Shown: positions 1 through 5,023 of the stretch, piece by piece
Position numbering within the stretch: position 1 is the first letter of the stretch
Layout of the letters: each line of letters begins with the position of its first letter
Notes under the pieces: model-generated
Seen by the model: the letters and a program-made list of their open reading frames with translations, nothing else
What the model was told of the DNA's origin: nothing
The model's database searches: none
Assembly (NCBI GenBank): GCA_937901265.1
Contig: CALCHA010000588.1
Span: 1-6,637 of the forward strand
Reading direction: 5' to 3'
Length of the DNA: 6,637 bases
Source: an uncultured Phycisphaerales bacterium
Lineage (GTDB): Bacteria; Planctomycetota; Phycisphaerae; WQYP01
Made by a program: the position numbers and the translations under genes

Positions 1-77
1 GCCACCACCGCCAAGGCCAGCGGTGCCGCACACAAAAACAGAAGCAACACCAAAAACGCGGCCCACATCGTGTCCAT
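1..77 (-). CDS. N-terminal fragment of an exported or membrane protein (runs off left edge)
   Basis: Only the first 25 codons and two bases of the next are in the window. They read MDTMWAAFLVLLLFLCAAPL and then ALAVV: almost no charge after Asp2 and an unbroken hydrophobic run, so this is either a signal peptide or a first transmembrane helix. The start is well supported. A near-perfect Shine-Dalgarno AGGAGGT (plus-strand positions 84-90) sits six bases before the ATG at 77; a second in-frame ATG at 68 has worse spacing. The gene lies downstream of speA on the same strand, 131 bases after its stop, with no clear terminator between, so it could be cotranscribed with it. The family cannot be told from so few residues, and function is unknown. 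Confidence 0.6.
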   Translation of the reverse strand, partial: MDTMWAAFLVLLLFLCAAPLALAVV

Positions 78-83
78 CTCGCC

Positions 84-90
84 ACCTCCT
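84..90 (-). promoter_or_regulatory. Shine-Dalgarno of the left-edge gene
   Basis: Read on the minus strand this is AGGAGGT, followed by the six bases GGCGAG and then ATG at 77. It is the best ribosome binding site in the window and the main reason for calling a gene in the short stretch at the left edge. Confidence 0.65.
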
Positions 91-118
91 ATCCCACCCC
101 CCGCGGCCTATCCTAACT

Positions 119-138
119 CCCATCCCCTCCCAAAGCCC
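119..138 (-). other. G-quadruplex motif between speA and the left-edge gene
   Basis: The minus strand reads GGGCTTTGGGAGGGGATGGG, four runs of three or more G with loops of 4, 1 and 2 bases, which satisfies the standard G3+N1-7 rule. A further G run of six plus a G run of three follow at 97-102 and 93-95, and the whole stretch from about 160 to 78 is strongly purine-rich on this strand. It lies in the untranslated segment between the speA stop and the next start codon, so it would be in the mRNA. Whether it folds is unknown. Confidence 0.45.
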
Positions 139-208
139 AACTTTTTTTATCTCCTTAAGCCCTTGCCGCATTCCGAACATGCCTCATTCGTGCGCCATCA
201 CTCGCCCT

Positions 209-2140
209 TCAAAACGCACTGGGCTCCTCCAGATACGTATAGCCCCGCATCCCGTTTTCATAATATCGCATCAGTTGCGTCCCCTCTTCGAGCGTCAGCC
301 GCTTCTCCCGCAGGGCCGCCTCCACCTGCTTGCGCAGCTTTCCCTCCAGCTCCTCGCTGTCGAACTGCACATAGCTGAGAACCTCGCGCACCGTATCGCC
401 GCGAACCACTTCGTCGATCGACACGTTCCCCTGGCCATCCATCGTCACGTGCACCGCGTTGGTGTCCCCCAGCAGGTTGTGCAGGTCGCCCAGAATTTCC
501 TGATACGCCCCCACCAGGAACGCCCCGATGTAATACTCGCTCCCGTTGTACTCGTGCAGCTCCAGCGTCTTTTTCACATCGCGCAGGTCGATGAAGGAAT
601 CGATCTTCCCGTCTGAATCGCACGTAATGTCCGCCAGCACGCCGCGCCGGTTGGGCTCCTCCTTTAACCTATGGATCGGCATCACCGGAAAGAGCTGCTT
701 GATCGCCCAGGAGTCGGGCATGCTCTGAAACAGGCTGAAGTTGCAGAAGTAGGTGTCGGAGAGTTGCGCTTCGAGGCTCTCGAAATCGTCGCCCACGTAA
801 TCGCTGTCTTTGAGGATTTTCAGAATCTTGCCGCACACGCCCCAGAACAGTTTCTCCGTGAGGCTGCGCAGCTCGAGGCTCAGGTAGCCCAGGTTGAACA
901 GGTTGAGCGCTTCATCGCGCTGCTGAATGGCGTCGTGGTACTGCTCCTGAAAATTTTTCTTGGTGATCTCGCGATAGCTGTCAAAGAGATCACGCACCGG
1001 CTGGGGAATCTCCTCAGCCTCCGGCAGCGCCGCAGGCACGTCGAACAGATCGAACCCGCTCACCCCCAGCACGTTGAACACCAGCACGCTGTGATACGCG
1101 ACCATGGCCCGGCCGCTCTCGCTGATGATGTGCGGATGCTTCACCCCCGCCTCATCGCACACGCTTTTGATGCGGAATACCACATCGCTGGCATATTCCT
1201 GCAGCGAGTAATTGATGCTGCTCTCAAAGTTCGTCTGCGAGCCGTCGTAATCCACTCCCAACCCGCCGCCGACGTCCAGGTACTCCATCCCCGCCCCGGC
1301 TCGCGCCAGCTCAGCGTAAATCCGCGCGGCTTCATTGAGCGCCGTCTTCACCGTCCGGATGTTGGTGATCTGGCTGCCCAGGTGAAAGTGCATCAGCTTC
1401 AGGCAGTCCTGCATGTTCCGCGCCTTGAGGTACTCCAGCGCCTTGAGAACCTCCGCCACGAACAGCCCGAACTTGCTCCGCGCACCGCCCGAACTTTCCC
1501 ACCGGCCACTGCCCTTGGTCGCCAGCTTCACCCGCACCCCGATCAGCGGCCGCACCCCATGCTTCTCGGCATACTTCACGATCAGCTCCAGCTCGGTGAA
1601 TTTCTCCACCACCGGAATGACCTTCTTGCCCAGCTTCTGCGCCAGAATCACCGTCTCGATGAACTCGTCATCCTTGAAACCGTTGCAGATGATCGGCGCG
1701 TCACCATTGTTGGCCAGCGCCAGCACCGCCAGCAGTTCCGGCTTGCTCCCCGCCTCCAGGCCAAAACCGTAGGGCTTGCCGAATTCGACGATCTCCTCCA
1801 CCACATGCCGCTGCTGGTTTACCTTGATCGGGTACACGCAGGCGTAAGTGCCGTTGTAGCCATTCTCGGTGATGGCGGTCTTGAACGCCTCATGCAGTTC
1901 GCCCAGCCGGTGCTTCAAGATGTCGGTGAAACGCACCAGCACCGGCAGGTTGATGCCGCGCAGGATGAGATCGTCGACCAGCTTCTTAAGGTCGATGCCG
2001 CGACCCTCCTGGCGGTCCGGGTGCACGCTGACGTTGCCCTCGGGATTGATGCCGAAGTACCCCTTGCCCCAGTTGCGGATGTTGTACAGTTCCGCGGAAT
2101 CCTGGATGGTCCAGGCCTTCAATGCTTTGATCAGATCCAT
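209..2140 (-). CDS. speA: Biosynthetic arginine decarboxylase (PLP-dependent, SpeA family)
   Basis: Decarboxylates L-arginine to agmatine and CO2 in the cytoplasm, the first step of the arginine-to-putrescine route (normally followed by agmatinase, or agmatine deiminase plus N-carbamoylputrescine amidase; neither is in this window). The 643-residue product is close to the length of E. coli SpeA and collinear with it. Residues 100-120 hold the PLP site YPIKVNQQRHV with the Schiff-base lysine at 106. Further signatures are LEAGSKPELLAVL (128-140), HFHLGSQ (251-257), the phosphate-binding GGGLGVDYDG (291-300) and ESGRA (341-345). FQSMPDSW (471-478) and the ITCDSDG segment with the active-site Cys507 from the partner subunit lie near the end, followed by VGAYQEILGDLHNLLGDT and a C-terminal GYTYLEE. 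These place it in the fold-III, alanine-racemase-like SpeA family. I chose the ATG at 2140 because family homology begins there and AAGGTG lies ten bases upstream; an in-frame GTG at 2200 would add 20 residues unlike the family. No key residue is missing. Its 5' region is unusually structured (see leader ORF and palindrome). Confidence 0.96.
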   Translation of the reverse strand: MDLIKALKAWTIQDSAELYNIRNWGKGYFGINPEGNVSVHPDRQEGRGIDLKKLVDDLILRGINLPVLVRFTDILKHRLGELHEAFKTAITENGYNGTYACVYPIKVNQQRHVVEEIVEFGKPYGFGLEAGSKPELLAVLALANNGDAPIICNGFKDDEFIETVILAQKLGKKVIPVVEKFTELELIVKYAEKHGVRPLIGVRVKLATKGSGRWESSGGARSKFGLFVAEVLKALEYLKARNMQDCLKLMHFHLGSQITNIRTVKTALNEAARIYAELARAGAGMEYLDVGGGLGVDYDGSQTNFESSINYSLQEYASDVVFRIKSVCDEAGVKHPHIISESGRAMVAYHSVLVFNVLGVSGFDLFDVPAALPEAEEIPQPVRDLFDSYREITKKNFQEQYHDAIQQRDEALNLFNLGYLSLELRSLTEKLFWGVCGKILKILKDSDYVGDDFESLEAQLSDTYFCNFSLFQSMPDSWAIKQLFPVMPIHRLKEEPNRRGVLADITCDSDGKIDSFIDLRDVKKTLELHEYNGSEYYIGAFLVGAYQEILGDLHNLLGDTNAVHVTMDGQGNVSIDEVVRGDTVREVLSYVQFDSEELEGKLRKQVEAALREKRLTLEEGTQLMRYYENGMRGYTYLEEPSAF

Positions 2141-2229
2141 CGTTGATTCGCACCTTGTGACCGCGAAGCCAAGTCCCGACAGCGTTGCGCGCGCCGCCAC
2201 GTCTTGTAAAACGCACTCATCTTACGCAT
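2131..2229 (-). CDS. Possible arginine-rich leader ORF overlapping the speA start
   Basis: A 32-codon frame begins MRKMSAFYKTWRRAQRCRDL and ends with TGA at 2133-2131, nine bases inside speA, in a different frame from it. GGAGG lies four bases before its ATG at 2229 (thirteen before a second in-frame ATG at 2220), giving a plausible if tight ribosome binding site. Seven of the 32 codons are arginine, which is suggestive upstream of an arginine-consuming enzyme. Its stop overlaps the speA ATG, so translation of the two would be coupled. Caution: arginine codons are common by chance in out-of-frame GC-rich DNA, and no alternative terminator or antiterminator fold was worked out. It could be a regulatory leader peptide or meaningless. 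Confidence 0.3.
   Translation of the reverse strand: MRKMSAFYKTWRRAQRCRDLASRSQGANQRWI
2151..2156 (-). promoter_or_regulatory. Shine-Dalgarno deciding the speA start
   Basis: AAGGTG on the minus strand, ten bases before the ATG at 2140. The match is moderate and the spacing slightly long, but the alternative GTG at 2200 has no purine-rich site in front of it, so this favours the shorter 643-residue protein. Confidence 0.5.
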
Positions 2230-2250
2230 TTCCCCTCCGATTGCAGCGCC

Positions 2251-2295
2251 CCCGCCGGTGACAATAATTTTCACCAAATCTTTTGCCCGCCGGTG
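2251..2295. repeat. Direct 10-mer repeat CCCGCCGGTG flanking an AT-rich core
   Basis: CCCGCCGGTG occurs at 2251-2260 and again, identically, at 2286-2295, 35 bases start to start. The sequence between is markedly AT-rich for this genome and contains most of the palindrome at 2257-2275. The arrangement resembles paired protein-binding sites around a promoter, but short GC-rich repeats can also arise by chance here. Confidence 0.4.
2257..2275. promoter_or_regulatory. Candidate operator palindrome upstream of speA
   Basis: GGTGACAATAATTTTCACC is a 19-bp dyad in which eight of nine base pairs match around a central A (the exception is C2262 against T2270). It sits in the AT-rich core of the intergenic region, 28 bases before the leader-ORF ATG and about 117 bases before the speA ATG, where a dimeric repressor or activator would be expected to act on the speA promoter. 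I do not recognise the regulator family from this sequence. Confidence 0.45.
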
Positions 2296-2420
2296 GGACG
2301 AATCGTACATCAGAGGTGTCCTCGATCACCCAACCCTGTGTCCGACATCGAGCAGAACCAAACAACGCCGGCCGCGAGGCATCCCCCCCACCCGCCGGCA
2401 CGACTCACTGCCCTGGATCG

Positions 2421-2461
2421 GGGCTCGTCAGGATTGCCTCCCCTGACGGGCCCATTTTTTT
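2421..2461 (+). terminator. Intrinsic terminator on the + strand with no recognised upstream gene
   Basis: GGGCTCGTCAGG (2421-2432) pairs with CCTGACGGGCCC (2442-2453) over 12 positions with one G-U pair and a nine-base loop, then one A and seven Ts (2455-2461). This is a textbook rho-independent terminator for plus-strand transcription. Both flanking genes are on the minus strand, so what it terminates is unclear: a small RNA from the speA upstream region, antisense transcription across speA, or nothing. Read on the minus strand the hairpin lies 52 bases beyond the MATE stop, but no T-run follows it there, so it would be only a weak terminator or an mRNA 3' stabiliser for MATE. Confidence 0.65.
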
Positions 2462-2505
2462 GCGCGCTCGGTCGTCGCCAACCCGGTTTTCCCGTCGGCC
2501 CCCGC

Positions 2506-4068
2506 TTACACCTTGAGGTGCTTCCACTTGCCGCGATGGACCACCCATCCGCAGTAAATCGCCCGGAAGTTCAGGTCCAGATTGATCGCCATCCACACCG
2601 CGATCAGCCCCCAGTCGGGATGGCCCCAATGCGTGAAGAGGGCCATCAGCGGGAACACTGCCGTCGCTCGCAGCAGAATGCCCGTGAGCGAGCAGAGCAT
2701 CGGCGAGACCGTGTCCCCGGCCCCTTTCAGACACGACGACATGACGATCGAGACCGCGAAGCCCGGCTGCGCCAGGCCCGCGAGCAGCAGCGGGATGTAG
2801 CCCGCGCGGATCACCAGCGGCGAATCGACCAGCAGCCCCAGCATCAGCTTCGGGAAAAACACCATCGGCAGCGCCGTAAGCGACATCGTGAACACCGTCA
2901 TCCGGTTGGCCAGACGCGTGGCACGCAACGCCTCATCGGGCTTCGTCGCGCCCAGATACTGTCCCACCAGCGTCGCGCACGCGATCCCGAAGCCGAAGCC
3001 CGGCAGAAACGCCAGCGATTCGATCCGCAGCGTGGCGGCGTGGGCCGCGATCGTCGTGCCCGAGGCGCCCAGCGCCCGGTCCGTGGGATCCGTGACCAGG
3101 TTGACGATCAGCATCTGGCCGCCCCACAGGATGCAGCCCTCCAGCCAGGAGGGGATGCCGATCTTGAACACACGCCGCAGCAGGTGGGGTCGGATGCGGA
3201 GGTGGCGAAGGCGCAGGTGGATGCCGGAGGAGGCGTTGAGGAGAAAGTAGGAAGTCGTAAGCCCGGCGGCGGCGAAGGCGAGCAGCGTGCCGATGGCGTT
3301 GCCGCGGATCCCCATCGCGGGGAGCCCGAACCAGCCGAACGTTAGCGCCGGGGAGGCGACGATGTTCACCAAAAAGATGGCCGTGGTGATGAGCATGGGG
3401 CGAAATGTGTCGCCGGCACCGCGCAGGCAGGCCATGCCGACCTGCCCCAGGGTCTGAAGGCAGATGGTGAAGGACATGATGCGCAGGTACTGGATGCCCA
3501 GCTCGGCGGCGAGGCCCCGAAGCCGAAAGAGGAACCCCACCAGAAACGGTGCCCCGGAATAGAACAGCAACGCGATGGCGAGGCCGACGAGAATCGCACC
3601 CGAGCAGACGGTGCCGGCCACGCGATTGGCCAGCCGCGGCCGCTTCGCCCCGATCGAACGCGCGATGACGGCCATGGCGCCGGCGTTGAACGCCGCCGTC
3701 ATCAGCCCGGCGAACCACTGAAGATAGGTCATCGCCCCCACCGCGGCGGCGGCGGCGGCATGCAGCTCAGCCGTGTTGCCGGTGTGCCCGGCGACCAGCG
3801 TGTCGGTAAAGCCGATCCCTGCCGAAAGGAACTGCTCGATGAGGGTCGGCAGGGCCAGCGAGAGCAGCAGCGAAATCGAGGCCGGGTGATCCGCATAGTT
3901 GAAGCGCGCACGCGGGGCACGCCCCCCCGGCGGGCGGTGCCCGGGCGTTTCGACGGGGACGCGGGCCAGAGGTGCATGCCCGAAAGATTCCGCGGCCGGT
4001 TGAAGGCCGGAGGTATCGGGCGCGGATTCCTGGAGGTCCGGGAACTGCGGGTGGTGGATCGGGGGCAC
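2506..4068 (-). CDS. MATE family multidrug/metabolite antiporter
   Basis: An inner-membrane exporter of the multidrug and toxic compound extrusion family, which uses Na+ or H+ gradients to expel cationic drugs or metabolites. The 520-residue protein has the family's two homologous halves. The first starts near residue 64 with a helix containing the conserved Asp89 in GFTDTLVAG and ends with LRGAGDTFRPM (215-225). The second contains AAHAATLRIESLAFLPGFGFG (341-361), VGQYLGA (368-374) and the matching LKGAGDTVSPML (447-458). About twelve hydrophobic segments fit the usual topology. The start is a GTG at 4068 with AAAAGGA seven bases upstream; I see no in-frame ATG, GTG or TTG between it and the first helix, so the Pro/Arg/His-rich tail of about 60 residues before the membrane domain appears genuine, longer than usual for the family. 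The substrate cannot be read from sequence. It is co-directional with speA (which lies downstream) and divergent from the ankyrin gene. Confidence 0.93.
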   Translation of the reverse strand: MPPIHHPQFPDLQESAPDTSGLQPAAESFGHAPLARVPVETPGHRPPGGRAPRARFNYADHPASISLLLSLALPTLIEQFLSAGIGFTDTLVAGHTGNTAELHAAAAAAVGAMTYLQWFAGLMTAAFNAGAMAVIARSIGAKRPRLANRVAGTVCSGAILVGLAIALLFYSGAPFLVGFLFRLRGLAAELGIQYLRIMSFTICLQTLGQVGMACLRGAGDTFRPMLITTAIFLVNIVASPALTFGWFGLPAMGIRGNAIGTLLAFAAAGLTTSYFLLNASSGIHLRLRHLRIRPHLLRRVFKIGIPSWLEGCILWGGQMLIVNLVTDPTDRALGASGTTIAAHAATLRIESLAFLPGFGFGIACATLVGQYLGATKPDEALRATRLANRMTVFTMSLTALPMVFFPKLMLGLLVDSPLVIRAGYIPLLLAGLAQPGFAVSIVMSSCLKGAGDTVSPMLCSLTGILLRATAVFPLMALFTHWGHPDWGLIAVWMAINLDLNFRAIYCGWVVHRGKWKHLKV

Positions 4069-4075
4069 GGAGGGT

Positions 4076-4082
4076 TCCTTTT
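4076..4082 (-). promoter_or_regulatory. Shine-Dalgarno supporting the MATE GTG start
   Basis: AAAAGGA on the minus strand, seven bases before the GTG at 4068. It is the evidence that translation begins at this GTG and includes the long Pro-rich tail. Confidence 0.6.
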
Positions 4083-4088
4083 AGCGAG

Positions 4089-4138
4089 CGGCTATCTTAG
4101 CCGTGAAGCCGCGACACTGGCGACAGGGCTGTCCAGTG
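4089..4138 (-). promoter_or_regulatory. Two tandem hairpins in the MATE leader
   Basis: CGGCTA-TCT-TAGCCG (4089-4103) is a perfect six-pair stem with a three-base loop. CACTG (4115-4119) pairs with CAGTG (4134-4138), and inside it GACA (4122-4125) pairs with TGTC (4130-4133) around a four-base loop, with a two-base bulge. Both would lie in the 5' leader of the MATE mRNA, the nearer one starting only seven bases before the Shine-Dalgarno. The arrangement could be a translational control element. It does not match a riboswitch class I know, and there is no T-run after either stem. Confidence 0.35.
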
Positions 4139-4216
4139 GCCTCCGGGCAATGGAGAAGTGACCGATAAGAAATGTGCCCCGGCCCAAAGGTCCGATAATC
4201 CTGCGTGTTTGCGAAC

Positions 4217-4233
4217 TTTTAGGGTGCCTAAAA
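4217..4233. promoter_or_regulatory. Palindrome TTTTAGG-GTG-CCTAAAA, metalloregulator-like operator
   Basis: Perfect seven-base inverted repeats separated by three bases, in the divergent region between the MATE and ankyrin genes, 74 bases before the ankyrin ATG and about 148 before the MATE GTG. The TTAGG/CCTAA half-sites recall those bound by DtxR/IdeR/MntR-family iron or manganese repressors, although the three-base spacing is not the canonical DtxR/IdeR layout. It lies just upstream of the candidate ankyrin promoter. The stem is AT-rich and would be weak as RNA, so a DNA-binding site is more likely than a terminator. Confidence 0.45.
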
Positions 4234-4240
4234 TTTTCAC

Positions 4241-4269
4241 TTGGGGGAATAGCAACGATTCTGTAGGAT
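4241..4269 (+). promoter_or_regulatory. Candidate promoter of the ankyrin gene
   Basis: TTGGGG (4241-4246) and TAGGAT (4264-4269) with a 17-base spacer resemble a housekeeping sigma promoter. The predicted transcription start near 4276 would give a leader of about 30 bases that includes the ribosome binding site. The hexamers match consensus at only three and four of six positions. The palindrome at 4217-4233 ends seven bases upstream of the -35 hexamer. Confidence 0.3.
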
Positions 4270-4294
4270 GCGTGGATTCGATAGATGTGTATAT

Positions 4295-4299
4295 AGGAG
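4295..4299 (+). promoter_or_regulatory. Shine-Dalgarno deciding the ankyrin gene start
   Basis: AGGAG eight bases before the ATG at 4308. The frame is open further upstream (to a possible start at 4158), but that stretch codes for nothing ankyrin-like and contains the palindrome and candidate promoter, so 4308 is the better start. Confidence 0.65.
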
Positions 4300-4307
4300 C
4301 GCACACG

Positions 4308-4832
4308 ATGGCGAGCATTCTGCCGCTGCCACCGGGAGTGGTCGGGGAAGTGGTGGGACGGTCGCACGGTGACCTGGAGCGGGTGCGCGCATTAATCGGC
4401 CAGTATCCCACCGCATCCAACGCCGTGTTCGATTGGGGAAACGGAGATTTTGAGTCCGCGCTGGGGGCGGCAGCGCATAGCGGACGCCGCGACATCGCCG
4501 AATTTCTGCTCTCCAGAGGCGCCCGGATGGATGTCTTCGCCGCGGCGATGCTCGGGAAGATCGAGATCGTCAAGGCAATGGTCGGCGACGATGCGGCCGT
4601 GGCTTCCAGCGTGGGGCCCCACGGCATCGCGCTGATCGAACATGCCAAAAAGGGTGGCAGCAAAGACGTCGTCGCCTATCTGGAAGCCATTTTGCACCCC
4701 GAACGCGCGGGCCAGCGCCGAGCACGGGAAGAGCGCCGCGCCGTCGTCGCCGCCAGAACAGTGAAGGCGGTCGTGGCCAAAAAGCTCAACGGCGTCAAGA
4801 AAGCGGCGCCCAAAAAGGTTCGCGCACGCTGA
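4308..4832 (+). CDS. Ankyrin-repeat protein with a basic Lys/Arg/Ala-rich tail
   Basis: A 174-residue protein made of three or so ankyrin-type helix pairs followed by a highly basic tail. Repeats are visible at about residues 14-40 (GDLERVRALIGQYP), 47-76 (ALGAAAHSGRRDIAEFLLSRGARMD) and 77-102 (AAMLGKIEIVKAMVGDDA). A last partial repeat follows at 103-129 (GPHGIALIEHAKKGGSKDVV). Ankyrin repeats are protein-binding scaffolds; the partner is unknown. Residues 131-174 are rich in Arg early and Lys late, ending KKAAPKKVRAR, with the look of a histone-H1-like nucleic-acid-binding or otherwise disordered tail. There is no signal peptide, so it is probably cytoplasmic. It is transcribed divergently from the MATE gene, with a palindromic operator candidate between. 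No enzymatic domain is present, and biological role is unknown. Confidence 0.82.
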   Translation: MASILPLPPGVVGEVVGRSHGDLERVRALIGQYPTASNAVFDWGNGDFESALGAAAHSGRRDIAEFLLSRGARMDVFAAAMLGKIEIVKAMVGDDAAVASSVGPHGIALIEHAKKGGSKDVVAYLEAILHPERAGQRRAREERRAVVAARTVKAVVAKKLNGVKKAAPKKVRAR

Positions 4833-4971
4833 GGGTCCTTTCAATCCAGCGCAATCGCATAGGTCGAACTACAGGCGTCGCTCGCCGCCAGATGGAAGGA
4901 ACGTGCAAAGAGCCGCCCAAGAGTTCAGGTTTGGGGGCCAGAGCGATCCTCTGCAAGGCCTCGTTCATCAT
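4795..4971 (-). CDS. Possible small hypothetical protein
   Basis: A 58-codon minus-strand frame beginning MMNEALQRIALAPKPELLGG, preceded by AGGAG seven bases before the ATG at 4971 (a second ATG follows immediately). It fills most of the gap between the ankyrin gene and the oxidoreductase, and its last 38 bases overlap the ankyrin gene tail-to-tail. The good ribosome binding site is the main argument for it. Against it: the protein is short, has no recognisable domain, and its C-terminal end is antisense to the Lys/Arg-rich ankyrin tail. It would be divergent from the oxidoreductase gene with 52 bases between the two starts. Function unknown. Confidence 0.33.
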   Translation of the reverse strand: MMNEALQRIALAPKPELLGGSLHVPSIWRRATPVVRPMRLRWIERTLSVREPFWAPLS

Positions 4972-5023
4972 GGCGTTTCTCCTGTGATCTTTCGATACAT
5001 ACCTCTCAAGCCGGAGCGAGACG

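Larger units (their letters stand above)
2201..2505. other. Intergenic region between MATE gene and speA
   Basis: This 305-base stretch separates the MATE stop codon from the longest possible speA start. It contains, from right to left, a hairpin plus T-run (2421-2461), an otherwise featureless GC-rich stretch (about 2300-2420), an AT-rich core (about 2261-2285) containing a palindrome and bordered by a repeated 10-mer, and the 5' part of the possible speA leader ORF. The speA promoter must lie here, most likely around the AT-rich core, but I could not identify a convincing -35/-10 pair on the minus strand. On the plus strand TTGCAG (2241-2246) and AATAAT (2263-2268), 16 bases apart, make a weak candidate promoter facing the plus-strand terminator. 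Confidence 0.6.

Noticed and set aside
141..148. T-run as a terminator near the speA 3' end
   Set aside because: The Ts are on the + strand, so they are As for speA transcription, and there is no stable stem beside them.
671..2146. A 491-codon open frame on the + strand opposite speA
   Set aside because: It is exactly antisense to a gene with full family homology; long antisense frames are expected in GC-rich DNA with strong third-position bias, and the product looks like no known protein.
2141..2200. GTG at 2200 as the speA start (20 extra residues)
   Set aside because: No Shine-Dalgarno, the added residues are unlike SpeA N-termini, and the ATG at 2140 fits the homology boundary.
2185..3345. 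A 386-codon + strand frame crossing the intergenic region and the MATE gene
   Set aside because: Very Arg/Gln/His-rich low-complexity product, runs through the terminator hairpin and opposite the clearly real MATE reading frame.
2933..3718. A 261-codon minus-strand frame within the MATE gene
   Set aside because: Overlaps the MATE gene in another frame and encodes Arg/His/Gly-rich sequence with no membrane segments.
4089..4138. Mini-ykkC (guanidine-II) riboswitch in the MATE leader
   Set aside because: That class has two hairpins with ACGR loops; the loops here on the minus strand are AGA and GCCC.
4290..4295. TATATA as a -10 element
   Set aside because: Transcription would start after the ribosome binding site at 4295-4299, so it cannot serve the ankyrin gene as annotated.
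4158..4307. Upstream extension of the ankyrin gene to 4158
   Set aside because: The stretch includes the palindrome and candidate promoter, has no ankyrin-like sequence, and the ATG at 4308 has AGGAG at good spacing.
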